A DNA stretch of 64,000 nucleotides from positions 372,001-436,000 of the forward strand of contig JAGVSM010000922.1 in assembly GCA_022494885.1 (NCBI GenBank), in the 5' to 3' direction. Both the position numbers and the translations under genes were made by a program. This DNA is from Micrasema longulum. Taxonomy: Eukaryota; Arthropoda; Insecta; Trichoptera; Brachycentridae. The notes beneath the pieces were generated by a model that made no database searches, was not told the origin of the DNA, and saw only the letters and a program-made list of their open reading frames with translations. Below are positions 20,970 to 31,139 of the stretch, in pieces; position 1 is the stretch's first letter, and every line of letters starts with the position of its first letter.

Positions 20970-21895
20970 TAGTAATTTTGATATTTTAATCGTTTTGTTT
21001 TTTTTCGTACAGGAAATACATGATTCACCTTCTACACTTTTCTTAAGACGATAACAAGTTAGACGAATGAAAGCATTGGTTTTCGGGTGAGTTCGACAAT
21101 TAAATCAAAAAAAATTAAAAAAACCTTATACGCGTAATACTTTTTTGCAAAATAATTGATAATTATTTTTTTGTTGGTTTTCATTAAAAATACTGTTTTG
21201 GGTTCGTGTGTATTTTAATTTGAGTGTTAAACCATCCTATCCTTTGAAATCCAGTGGCCCTTGTTTTGATCTCCATAGTTCCTGGCGTCACTTTCTTCCC
21301 TGGCGGCGAGTCAAGAAAACACAGTACTTCTCGTAAAACTGTAACGAACAAAACATCTAAAAATCGATCTAAGATTACGTAGTAAGAGCTTATAAAACGA
21401 TCGAGTGCTATCCTGAAACAAGTTAAACAAGTTCGCGCTCAGCCTCCGTACCGGCTGGGCGTGAATTATAGTTTCTCTATCCAATCGTGGCTTAAAATTC
21501 GAAATTAAATTGTTAACTGTTAAACAAACATTGTGTTAGTGTTTATAAGTGGTCGATGTGTAGACAAAAAGTGGAAAAAGAAGACTATTCATTTTAAAAC
21601 ATTACTTTGCGCTTTATTCTTACTAAAATATGTGACAAGGAGTGAATAACGGAAACTTTCAAACAACAGAGCGCCTACTTTAAAATCATAAAAAAGTATT
21701 AACGCATTAAAATTGTTTAAGTAATGTACCAAGATTTAACTATCTGGAATTCTACCTCCCACGATTAATTACAATAGTGCTACTAAAAGTGAACTTATTT
21801 CTTTCCAATATTCTCGTACATACAAAATGATACGTCAATACTCAAACCACTCTCATACACACGTTTGTTTAATAATAATGTAAAATATAAAAAAA
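20970..21895. other. No recognisable gene
   Basis: The GC-richer stretch 21380-21490 shows no coding signature. Confidence 0.3.
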
Positions 21896-21901
21896 AATGA
21901 G

Positions 21902-22215
21902 CAGGAATTTCATACTCATTATAAAACGAAATAATACAGACTAAAATGGATATAAAGTTGTTGGAACAAAAGGCTTCTTTCCCCCTCCGGCAACTACACG
22001 TGGACCGGACCATCTTCTAGGAATTCAGCAAAAACATGTGTTTGCACATGTGCGATACTGCGACAGTGACTAGTGACTTCAAAAGCTACCCTTCGGATAT
22101 TTGTATCTGTAATGTTATCCACAGTGTTGAAGTGCTTTATCTGTTTAGTTTACTTTTTAGCACGAACACTTGGCAAATTTACTATTATGCTCAATGTTTG
22201 TTTTCGTAAATTTAT
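21902..22215 (+). repeat. DR3, copy 1
   Basis: About 310 bp nearly repeated at 26.21-26.54 kb in the same orientation. Shared words are GAATTTCATACTCATT, CCCCCTCCGGCAACTACA, GTGGACCGGACCATCTTCTA, GCGACAGTGACTAGTGAC and GTGTTGAAGTGCTTTATCTG. No sustained frame is seen. Its 3' neighbour here is DR4 with a CR1-like end, so it may be the 5' part of a LINE-D-related or chimeric element. Confidence 0.7.
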
Positions 22216-22239
22216 TGATAATTTTAAGTTGCCAGAATT

Positions 22240-22595
22240 TCACTCGTCCATGCACTTTGTAGCTGCAAGACGATAAGTAATCTAGCTTCAATAGTATCAA
22301 CTATCAAATCTTCAAATTTAGTAAGTGAGGTCTAGAATTCCAACCGTCCATGCGCTCAGTAGCTGCAAGACTTGTTGTTATCTAACTTCTATTTTTATAA
22401 ATTAGTTTTTTTTTTTTTTTTAAATATCACGAAATCTCTAAACTTTATTGTCAAATAAAAAATGTAAATAGAGGCTAGATTTCTTATTGTATATGCGCTC
22501 TGTAGCTGCAAGACGTGGTGGGATATTTATTTATTATACAGCGCCCATGAGGTGGTTTTCACAAAAATGGTGCTATAAAAATTATCCATATATAT
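22240..22595 (+). repeat. DR4 units ending in a LINE-D terminal box
   Basis: A box close to ATGCGCTCTGTAGCTGCAAG occurs three times (near 22248, 22350 and 22493), each within a roughly 100-140-bp unit starting GAGGTCTAGA. The block closes with CAGCGCCCATGAGGTGG and AATGGTGCTATAAAAATTAT, the CR1-like 3' terminus also seen at 12.5 kb. Similar arrays are at 56.7-57.2 (minus), 60.8 and 62.4-62.6 kb. Confidence 0.7.
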
Positions 22596-22684
22596 AAGTG
22601 CCAAAGGAAGGAAAACATAAATCTTTATCCTTTTTACTTAATTTCTGGATAGAAACATTTATAATAATAACTTTTTAATAATCA

Positions 22685-22850
22685 AAAAAGGAATGGCCCA
22701 CGCTCAGACGCTGTAGTCTTTGTGGGCATTTTTTTCCAATTCATGTTTAAGCATAATTTTAAGATGTATTTTTCTAAAGTGTATTTTTGAAATTATACTT
22801 CTATGTTAATAATATATGTATGGAAAAATATCAAATAAAAAAATAAATAA
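22685..22850 (+). mobile_element. LINE-C 3' UTR fragment
   Basis: AAAGGAATGGCCCACGCTCA, GACG and TTTGTGGGCATTTTTT match the minus-strand block at 9.48-9.56 kb. The copy ends in AAATAAATAAATAAAC. Coding sequence is absent. Confidence 0.65.
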
Positions 22851-23000
22851 ATAAACAAAATATATATATATGCATAAATATATAAGAGTATATATACACA
22901 TCTGTATATATATATATATATATACATATACACCTACATACATATATGCACACCCTCACACATACATGCACACCATTACATACAAATATATATATCAATT
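22850..23000. repeat. TA/TACA-rich microsatellite
   Basis: Imperfect TATA, CATA and CACA repeats. The open frame that crosses it on the minus strand is an artefact of the repeat. Confidence 0.85.
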
Positions 23001-23021
23001 TTATCCTTATTGTTTTTGTAT

Positions 23022-23072
23022 CTATTAGTAGTGGTATACCTTGCTTTATTAGTAGTGGTATACCTTGCTTTT
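23022..23072. repeat. Tandem duplication of a 24-bp unit
   Basis: TTAGTAGTGGTATACCTTGC, then TTTA, occurs twice in direct succession. Confidence 0.85.
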
Positions 23073-23304
23073 TATAGAATATATTTATCTTGAAATTGTA
23101 TTCAGCCGTTTTTAACATTCTTCTACCGAAGATAACAACAGTAAAATGAGGACAATTTAGGGCATTTGAAGCAAACTTAGAAATCTTCACCAAAAACGAT
23201 AAATTAGTTATTGATGTCAAAATAAACTATACATAAAAACCTACAAAAAGCAGCCCTTGTTTACATTCCCAAGGCATCGAAGGAATAACTTTTTCAATAC
23301 ATTT

Positions 23305-23694
23305 TTAAATTTGTAAATCGCGGACAAAACTTATGTTAACGCCCAATACAGTGGAATCAAATTTTTCATTACGAAAATTCGAATTCAAATTTCCTACGTG
23401 TACTAGCGTACGATATCCTTTGTACATACCATTCTCAATATTTGCAAATAAAGGTAAAGAAACAACTTTGTACGTGAGTTGGATATCGCGTAGCATGTTT
23501 GTGTAAGTCTTGCGCTTACGTTTATAGAGTTCACTACACAAGATTCTTTTTCTTTGTTTCCGGGAAAATTTTGAGTTTTTGAAAACGTCTTTGTGATAGA
23601 TGTTTTCTGTACTCGTTTTGAAATCGAAATATTGCTGGGGAATATTGTAAATTATACAAAAAGCAAGTCCATTCTTTATACAAAAAGATATCAA
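23305..23694 (-). other. Unrecognised 129-codon open frame
   Basis: An uninterrupted frame with Met start at 23694. It is basic in the middle (KNSKFSRKQRKRILCSELYK) and its end reads ...NENGMYKGYRTLV-type sequence. I do not recognise a domain. It lies beside DR5 and a THAP-like start, so it may be an internal part of the same decayed DNA transposon, but this is inference. Confidence 0.3.
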
Positions 23695-23699
23695 ACTTT

Positions 23700-24245
23700 T
23701 ACTTTCTCGAAGTTTATCAAAATACTAAAATAAAATCCAAAAATATAACTTTTTAAATTACAATCATGAATGAATAAAAATCCGCGATACACTTTCAAGT
23801 AAAAAAAATTAAATGTAGTAATTAGTAGATTTAAAATAACGCAAAAACGCTTCACTGATTGGCCACGCCTCTTATATATCACGATTTGCATCAAAGTTTG
23901 ACGTTTTGTCATTCTAGCACGTACTTTGTATGAAGAGACCGTTGTGTTTCATCCACGTTTATTTACATACATAAGTGGTTTTAAAACTATTTTTTGCTGT
24001 GCATTATGCCATGCAAAAAAGGTTACAAATACTGGATAGTACCCAGATGCACGACAAACATATAAGTCACAAAGTCAAAATCCTTCGTAAAAAGCACGTG
24101 ACAATGATGACCCAAACAAATAAACCAAACATTGTAGACGGAACTGAATCTTGACGTCACAAGTACCCCGTTTTTTTAGTGACGTATTAAAAAAATATGT
24201 ATTTTCAATAACCATATGAAAACATTTCTCCAAAACATCCAATCT
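23700..24245. mobile_element. DR5, long copy with THAP-like N-terminal remnant
   Basis: The plus-strand frame from ATG 24007 reads MPCKKGYKYWIVPRCTTNI, a stop, then VTKSKSFVKST. It resembles the start of THAP-like zinc-finger proteins linked to insect DNA transposons (YK.CIVP.C.......P.K.F..VP). The second cysteine is present, but a stop follows at once and the rest is decayed. Flanks on both sides reappear in reverse orientation, with the middle missing, at 36.76-37.08 kb. Confidence 0.4.
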
Positions 24246-24249
24246 GGAG

Positions 24250-24995
24250 TCTTTTTTCCAATTCCGTTTGTTGCAATTGAGGTAGCCGACAACGTTTTGT
24301 ATATGTTTGGAGTTTCAGATTGTACAGCCTTATTTCTCATCTGAGGACGCAGCGATTACATAATATATCAATGTCTTCCGCTTTTCAATGTTAATTTTAA
24401 ATTTCTCGTGGTATCAACGTCTAACTCACGTTTTCGGCTTTCTGTGGACATCTCGATTATTAAAATTGACTTCGAGATAAAACTGAATTGAGCGCGCGCC
24501 GTGCCCACACAAGCCCAAATGTAGACCCCCACGTGCAGCGCTGGGACGTCACTTTGCAACCTACTTTCAGTAGTCGACAAAACAGATTATTCAGTCATAG
24601 TTTAAGATATTCTGTTATCCCTATAGTGTTTTACACCACGACGGGCAAAGGGTCAATTACAGCCTAGAACACCCAAACTTGAGAATTCTCACATTTTACT
24701 TATTAATTATTTGTGATATCACCAAGGATCGCCCGAAACCCTCCATGCGCGAGGCAATTGTTTTATCTATTGAGGTCAGAAATGTATATTATGTGACTTT
24801 TAAATCATTTTTAGACCAACTAAAATACCCATATCGTTATTTTTTATAGATATTTCTTGATAAAAAAAATAGTATTTTTTTAATGCATCAAATTATTTTT
24901 AAAAAATAAACAAATCAACATGCAGTATTCGTGTAGAGGTAGACAGTCGTGATAAAATGCCAAATCACTGTATTTTTATTGTACCTCGCTTATCT
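24250..24995. other. No recognisable gene
   Basis: The GC-richer patch at 24480-24560 (GAGCGCGCGCCGTGCCCAC) has a 70-codon minus frame without recognisable features. Confidence 0.3.
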
Positions 24996-24999
24996 ACAT

Positions 25000-25108
25000 A
25001 TACCGTATTTTGCGAACAATGAGACGCGTCGAACCGGCACACCACTTTTTGTTTTTTTTTAATTTTCAGAGTAAAAAAGTGAGTCTTATGGTCCGAAAAA
25101 TACGGTAT
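25000..25108. mobile_element. Short MITE with inverted termini
   Basis: ATACCGTATTTTGCGAACAA, continuing TGAGACG, is mirrored at the right end by TGAGTCTTATGGTCCGAAAA, then ATACGGTAT. This is about 35 bp of imperfect inverted repeat in a 109-bp element. TA flanks on both sides fit a TA target. The termini look like a widespread animal MITE type, but I cannot name the superfamily safely. Confidence 0.7.
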
Positions 25109-25109
25109 G

Positions 25110-25380
25110 CATTTTTATACATGCATAAATATTATGAGCAGGACACCTGGCAAGCCAAAATGGCGAGTGGACACCCAGAATAAAAAAATGGAGACCACGG
25201 GCAAATAAAAGAAGTGTTGGAAGGCCACAAAAAGATGGGTCGGAGACATTGCCTTGATAGCCTGTAAAGCATGAATGATAAAAACGGGTGAAAGGAAGGA
25301 ATGGAGATGTTTGTAAAAGGCCTTTATCAAGCAGTGGAGAGAGCAAGGCTGAAAACGAAGAAGAAGAAGAAAATTTTAAA
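25110..25380 (+). mobile_element. RTE-like LINE C-terminus with GAA tail
   Basis: Plus frames with breaks read EDTWQAKMASGHPE, then RRSVGRPQKDGSE-like, KEWRCL and AFIKQWREQG, then GAAGAAGAAGAAGAAA. This is the W.GH....R, GRP..RW, W....EAFIQQW order of RTE-like LINE C-termini. It is heavily decayed. Confidence 0.5.
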
Positions 25381-25384
25381 GATT

Positions 25385-26205
25385 TTTACCACTTTTAACA
25401 TGTCGTCTTAGCTATCTGTAACAAAGGAACGTACAATATAATATGTACATCCAAATGATAAATTGATTTTCTTTCTCAAAACGTTAAACTTCATTACTTT
25501 TCTTTTTTATCTACTTACATTCCTTTGAGTTGAACATAATTTTGTTTTCAAATAAAGAAAATAAGCTTTCCTTACAAAAGACCCTTTTTTATGTCAAGAA
25601 CTTTATTTACAACATCTAAAACATCTTTTCCGCTATCTTTTAAAAATTTCTTTTTTTGGTGGCACAAAAGATCTGCCATGTTATTTAAGTTTGCCGATGA
25701 ATTGGGTTCCTATACAAAGGTTAATGAAATTAAGAATTTGAAATACTTAACCTTTTTTGCCGGTGCGACAGTTGAATGATCACCTATTGACTGCTTTGCG
25801 CCCTAACCCTCTTTGTTTCGTGATAGCTGGACAATTTCTCTTGAATTCACCATTAATCCTTTTGTTTATCCCCCATTCTAGGGCGTGGAAAAGTCTGTTT
25901 ACCGGCAAATTGGTATAATTTTAAAATAATGAATAGTATTTTTATTTATTTATAATTTTGAAAATCTTTGGGTTATTTAAACATATTATAATGTCAAGTC
26001 ATGTTACGAATCGTCTGGTTAGTATGGACATCGAGATATTTGATTTTTTATTTTTTTAGATTTTAAATTTATTTATTTATGACAAAATACATTACGTTTT
26101 TAACTTTACATATTACATTACATTACGTATTTCATTTGTACGAAATATTCCTAGTCAGCGAAAGTGCTGGTATGGGGGAATATAATATATTGTGAGGAAA
26201 TATAT
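25385..26205. other. No recognisable gene
   Basis: A 62-codon plus frame at 25591-25779 lacks any recognisable feature. An ATTTATTTATTTATGAC block near 26067 resembles an inverted LINE tail. Confidence 0.3.
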
Positions 26206-26212
26206 TATGGAG

Positions 26213-26540
26213 TGCGGGAATTTCATACTCATTTAAAACGAAATAATACAGACTAAAATGGATACAAAGCCGTTGGAACAATGGGCTTCTTTCCCCCCTC
26301 CGGCAACTACAAGTGGACCGGACCATCTTCTAGGTATTTAGCAAACAACAGGTGTCTGCACTTTTGCGACACTGCGACAGTGACTAGTGACTACCCAAAA
26401 TCTACGAAAGCTACCCTTCGGATATTTTTATCTGTTATGTTATCTATAGTGTTGAAGTGCTTTATCTGTTTAGTTTTTTATTGTTTACTTTTTAACACTT
26501 TACAAATTTACTATTATGCTCAACGTTCGTCAAGTATTTT
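26213..26540 (+). repeat. DR3, copy 2
   Basis: Same orientation and order of words as DR3 at 21.9-22.2 kb. Homology stops near TACTATTATGCTCAACG. Here DR1 follows rather than DR4, so the shared block moves as a unit of its own. Confidence 0.7.
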
Positions 26541-26564
26541 ATTGGCGTGTTTTTTTGTACAGTT

Positions 26565-26765
26565 CAATCGTAAAGGTCAAAGTAAGTATATTACAATATT
26601 TGAGTTTGTCAAAATGTTTGTAGACAAAAGACTGGATTTCACCCCCTAGGGAGTCATAAAGATTAACAAATTACAACACGGATAGAGAATACCTTCAAGA
26701 AGTGGATATGGAAGTCCAGGCATTTACAGGACTTTTACAGGTCATTGGCTGCTTAAAGTATTGTA
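26565..26765 (+). repeat. DR1, plus copy
   Basis: ACAATATTTGAGTTTGTC, AAATGTTTGTAGACAAAAGA, CTGGATTTC and CCTAGGGAGT are DR1 landmarks, followed by GGATATGGAAGTCCAGGCAT and CAGGTCATTGGCTG. It forms an inverted pair with the next copy. Confidence 0.65.
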
Positions 26766-26871
26766 ATAAAACCAACTGGTCCAAGAAGTTACAAAATTAA
26801 AACAATATTTTCAGCCTTTGCCTGGTTTGTGAAATAATTCAGTCAGATGAATCTATTCACAACAATAAAGG

Positions 26872-27085
26872 TTTCAGCTCTTTAATTTCACTAAAATCAA
26901 CATATAGATGAATCGAAGAAATATGCATGTTCAAAAACAGGCAAAATGGTGAATGTTACACAGTTTTGTAAGTGGCCACTTAAACCAGCCAATGACAGAT
27001 CATAAGCCCTGTAAATGCCCAGACTTACATATTCCCTTCTTGAAAGTATTCTCCAATCCTGTTGTAAGTATATTAGTTTCATGAT
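26872..27085 (-). repeat. DR1, minus copy
   Basis: Starts TTCAGCTCTTTAATTTCACT, then GGCAAAATGGTGAATGTTAC, AAGTGGCCACTTAAACCAGC and CATAAGCCCTGTAAATGCCC. This is one of the fuller copies of the DR1 right part. Confidence 0.7.
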
Positions 27086-27299
27086 TTTATTTTACTTTCT
27101 TTGTATTCTTGTTACGTCCATCTTGATACCGAATCCCCAAATGGCAATCACGTGGCTCAATTTTTTTAAATTCTAACATTATAATTTACATATAAAAACA
27201 ACAAATATGTAGATAGCTACAAATATGTATAGGTACCAGTCTAGAGACTGCAAAATACTCAATAAAATAACCTTTAAAATGAATATTCCAGTATTTGTG

Positions 27300-27355
27300 A
27301 GTAATTCGGGTCCTCTTGCATGATAGGCAAAAGCGTTACCAACCATTATTTGGTT
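27300..27355 (-). mobile_element. tRNA-like SINE remnant
   Basis: The minus strand reads GGTAACGCTTTTGCCTATCA, TGCAAGAGGACCCGAATTAC. It resembles the anticodon arm and B box of the SINE head at 56.04 kb (CATGCAAAAGGTCTCGGGTT). Weak. Confidence 0.3.
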
Positions 27356-27484
27356 ATTTAATTTAACTTTATTTACCGCTCTGTGCAACCCCTACTTTAA
27401 CTTAACTCTCTTCAACCGCCCTTTATCTGATACAGCTTGCTTTTTCTATTGCCAATTATTTTAGCAATTAACAAGTCGCACTCT

Positions 27485-28595
27485 ATTGGTGTTCGTTAAA
27501 TCAATGTACGACATGGTTACGAATGATAAAATCAGGCGAGAGTGTAAATCTGAGTCAGGTGTAATAATTATGATTAAGATAGGGTCTCTGAGATGATTTG
27601 GTCATGTTAAACGAATGGATGACAAAAAAATAGTTTTACAGGTATTTATGGCGAGAATGAACGGTAACGTGGGACGAGGACAACCCAGAAAGACGTTACA
27701 TGTTCAATTAAACCAAAACATTAAGTCTGGTCATATTAAAAGCAGGCAAAAACGAAGGGTACGTATGGCAAAATGTATGAATGTAGAAGAAGCTAGGAAT
27801 GTTTGCTATGTTTTTTTTTTTTTTTTAATTTATCTTTATTTGGAACCCTGTATTTAGTAGCCTTACGTGTCATGTACAAGGCTAAGGTACTCAGAAAAAA
27901 TCGTTTTTGATTTTCTTGGAAATGGGATGTTCGATCACTGATTTTGGCTTAATACCTTTATGAGTCTAATCACCATTGTTGCCAAGTCCAAGAACAATGG
28001 CGCGCGATAACTTCTTTTAACGACAGTGTGGATATCTGTTTAGGATACTCCATCTTTCTTGCTTTCTGCTTTAAGGTTATGGCATTGTAAACTGAAAAAT
28101 GGACACTGAAATAACAGATGTGTGATAGTCTGTGAAGAAATATCATCGCATGGACAATAATGATCATTCTTTAATTTAAACCTATGTTGGTATCTTTTCA
28201 AAGCTCCGTGTCCGGTAAAAATTTGGGTCGTTTCGAAAGTACTTTGGTGATGGCGACGGAAGTTTGCTGCATCAGCTAGCGTTGGGAAAAACATTTTAGT
28301 GATTTTACCTGTAAAAGAAGCGCCGTAATGATACTCTCAACTCCAACGCTGCTGCGTATTTTATTTTATACAGTGTTTAGCAAAGCTAAGGGAAATTCTG
28401 AGAAGAAAGGTGCCGTTCTTTTACAAGTTACGGCTCTTGCTCGTTCATCTGCTCTATCACTTTCTACGATACCAGCATGTCCTCTTATCAATAATCATCT
28501 CTCTTGTGTTTGCCAAGATAGACATGTGTGGCGATCCATCCTCTTTGCCTACCCCTACGAGGAAATAGCGTCACGGTAGTAGTAGTAGTAGCACT
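27485..28595 (+). mobile_element. LINE-B copy, split by an R1-like LINE
   Basis: The first part (27485-27806) reads MYDMVTNDKIRRECKSES, KRMDDKKIVLQVFMARMNGN, RGQPRKTLHVQLNQNIKSGH and AKCMNVEEARNVC. The frame resumes at 28514 with QDRHVWRSILFAYPYEEIAS and a GTA-repeat tail to about 28590. The join at ...ARNVC/QDR... is exact, with TGTTTGC present on both sides of the intervening block. The copy is 5'-truncated and carries frame breaks. Confidence 0.85.
27807..28506 (-). mobile_element. R1-like LINE 3' part, nested in LINE-B
   Basis: Minus strand: RNase H tail (ADERARAVTCKRTAPFFSEF), then MFFPTLADAANFRRHHQSTF, TTQIFTGHGALKRYQHRFKL and YCPCDDISSQTITHLLFQCP. This is the GHG plus C.C.....H...C region of R1-clade LINEs with an RNase H domain. 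Frame breaks lie between segments. It ends with AATAAAG and an A run (T run 27811-27826). The sister copy at 50.5-50.95 kb shares its 3' end. TGTTTGC flanks it (27800-27806, 28507-28513). Confidence 0.85.
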
Positions 28596-28599
28596 AGTA

Positions 28600-29205
28600 A
28601 TAAAAACTAAAAGCGTTCTTGCCATTTATCAACAAGATCGCAGGGATATTTAATATATATTTGATATGCTACATAAAACGAGTACAAATAATTGCAGATC
28701 TTTCGATAAAGAACCCCCTCCCCCCGTCCATTTACCGAAACGTAGAGAAAGGAAAATAAATGTTTAATACATCTCGATACGTTTTATAGCTTTCGTAGGC
28801 ACGTATCGTATTAGTTTTGGTCTACTATGCCGGCGTACCTGGCATCGGTAATGGGCACAAGTCCCCTTTATTGGAAGGTCTACAGGACACTTCGCAAATT
28901 GTATGAATAATCTCCAGAGACGACAATATAACCCGAATCACCAATAAACCTATACGGACGACATTTAAGTATATATTTCAAGTAAAAAGATCACTTCTTA
29001 GAGGTAAGCATGATGCTCTACGCTCTACGCGTCGCGACGCCGACGGATAACATTTTTATTCTTCCTCATTCTGCGTAGTTCTCTTAAAGAACAATATTTT
29101 ATAGTTTTTATGTAAAAATATGATTATTTTTTTTGACGTATAGTATTGCACATTGCATTTGTTCAAAAAAATATTTATGCAGTTGGTTATTCGGGGTAGC
29201 ATCTG
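28600..29205. other. No recognisable gene
   Basis: It has a C run near 28715 and a GC-richer patch at 29010-29050, but no coding or repeat similarity. Confidence 0.3.
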
Positions 29206-29207
29206 AA

Positions 29208-29799
29208 TGTACATTAGGGTGGCCCGATATTTTTTCTTACTGAATTTAGAAACGAAAAAATATCAACAAAAAAATTTGATGCTACTTTTGGTCCTCAACC
29301 AGAGCTTGAAGATTTCGAAAAAGTCAAATTCTTGCACTAAACCGGCTGTCATTTCGTATTTAAGTAAGAAAATCAGTTTAATTAAATTTTATTGAGTTAG
29401 CATCTAAGGGCGTGAGTTGCACTTTGTTTTGTAATAAATAAATAGCATTGTTTTAATGAGCCATTGTTTTCGTCAATATTACCCAAACGCTCAACGGAAT
29501 CAGTTTCGTGGAGCGTAAACTTTTTTCGTTTCGGTAGTTTTAAATCGTGTTCAAATTTGTAATGTGATAAAGTTATATCTTTACTAAAAAAAATATTTTA
29601 TCAATACCTATAGATAATTGACAAAATATTTAAACAGTAATAAACTTCGAACCTCGGTTGAAGGCACAAAATAGCATGGAATATTGTATTCAATAATTTT
29701 TACGTTCGATGTGATCCAAAATGCATCTTTTTAGACCCCTTTCACTTTGATGTTTAAAAATAGAAAACTTTATACATCATCGGCCCACTCTAATGTACA
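29208..29799. mobile_element. MITE-like element with inverted termini and TGTACA flanks
   Basis: TTAGGGTGGCCCGATA at 29214 is mirrored by TATCGGCCCACTCTAA-type sequence ending at 29793 (two mismatches). TGTACA stands immediately outside both ends (29208-29213, 29794-29799). It is either a target duplication or the outermost part of the terminal repeat, since TGTACA is itself palindromic. The 580-bp interior is AT-rich without a transposase frame. Confidence 0.75.
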
Positions 29800-30280
29800 T
29801 CTTGCGTGATTTATAATATGTACCGCATGTAATATATGTGTTTTTGTATGTTTTATGTATGCATGTGTGTATATGCATGCGTTCATGTATGTGTTCATGA
29901 ATGACTCAGAGAGTGCATTCGGTATTTATATTTATAACCAATAATTACCTCCATGGAAAATGTAAATAAACAATGATTATTTTTTCTCATGAGCTTTTTT
30001 TGTCACAATTAACTGCCGTAGGGTCGCGGTGAGTCACATCTTGCTGGAGGGTGTGATTCTTTAAAATGCTGCAAACGCCCAGTTGCATTCCACCGGCAAC
30101 ACTATTGACTAGTCCAAGTCGCAAACCCTGGGCAATGGGATCACACTTATAACGGTGTGACCACAGCAGATAACGTGAGAATAAAAGGCGAGTTTCTAAT
30201 ACTAACTTGGCGTTAACGCTAGAGATTTTTTTTACATATTTATTATTTTTTTCTTTTATTTAAAATAATAAAGCTCTGTA
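29800..30280. other. No recognisable gene; TG/CA-rich patch
   Basis: A short run of ATGTATG/TGTG repeats occurs at 29838-29905. Nothing else was recognised. Confidence 0.35.
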
Positions 30281-30282
30281 AC

Positions 30283-30505
30283 TTCACAAGCATCAACAAA
30301 TAAAAGAATTGAAGAAATGGGCAGAATAGTTAATGTTACACAGTGTGTAAAGTGGCCACTCAAATCAGCCAATGACAGGTCATAAGCCCTGTAGATGCCT
30401 GGGCTTCTATATTACTTTCTTTGAAATATTCTTCATATCTGTTGTAATATGTTAATATTAACAGCTCCCCAGGGATTAGAATCCAGTATATGTCTAAAAA
30501 ATTTG
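30283..30505 (-). repeat. DR1, minus copy
   Basis: Carries ACTTCACAAGCATCAACA, GGGCAGAATAGTTAATGTTA, CACAGTGTGTAAAGTGGCCA and AGGTCATAAGCCCTGTAGAT in the canonical order, ending near CCAGTATATGTCTAAAAAAT. Confidence 0.75.
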
Positions 30506-30524
30506 GGAAAACTCAAATTAACTG

Positions 30525-30680
30525 TTACACCTGATAAGTGATAAGTAATTAAGAATTATATTATTAAGTTAATAGTTACACGTGATGATGGGTTATTCAG
30601 AATTCCTGAAACTTATTGTGTTATAATATTAAATTCGTGTGTGATCTATACTTACAAATTGTTTCATTTTAAATATGTCA
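30525..30680 (+). ncRNA. Hammerhead-ribozyme-like relic (subfamily 2)
   Basis: GTTACAC, GTGATGA (core C3 changed to G), an extra T, stem II GGGTT/AATTCC with mismatches, GAAA intact, CTTA, TT and GTGTT, which pairs with ACAC as stem I. The downstream AAATTCGTGTGTGATCTATA matches the copy near 3.0 kb. An earlier partial core (TTACACCTGATAAG at 30532) suggests a local duplication. The core change predicts weak or no cleavage. Confidence 0.5.
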
Positions 30681-30859
30681 ATCGTCTTTTATTTAAAATA
30701 ATTTTAATTTTCTTTTTATTTCTCTTAGCTCTGTCTGCCCCGTCTCCTCATTCTATACAAAAAATGTTTTATTGCGCGCCGTAAAAATAAGAGCATTAAA
30801 TTGCACATCAAAGTTTCTTGAAAATGTAAAATAAAAAAAATAAAAAAATTCAAAAAAAT

Positions 30860-31135
30860 ACACTTCTTTGAACGACTTCACTGGTTCATATGAACAACCA
30901 ATGATATGAGAGCCGTGAAGGAGTATGCTCCGATTTGCTAACCGTAAATGAACCGATCGGAAAAACTGACAGAGAAGAATCTCTGACGTCAGATGTGGAA
31001 AACTTTAAAAAATCACAGCGTCGATAATACGGTACATTAAAATTAAAAATCGAATTTTTAGGCTTAGTTTAATATTCTGTTAACAAATAAAACATTTTTT
31101 TAAAAACACTGAACTTCCTCGTTGTTTATAACAAC
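30860..31135 (-). repeat. DR2, minus copy
   Basis: Reverse complement of the second half of DR2 at 5.8-6.1 kb: ATTGGTT.....TGAACCAGTGA, CTGACGTCAGA, GATAATACG and CACTGAACTTCCTC words. The first half is missing. Confidence 0.6.
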
Positions 31136-31139
31136 TGTT

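Noticed and set aside
22831..23220. 129-codon minus-strand open frame
   Set aside because: Its second half is translated from the TA/TACA microsatellite and its first half contains the tandem 24-bp duplication. No domain.
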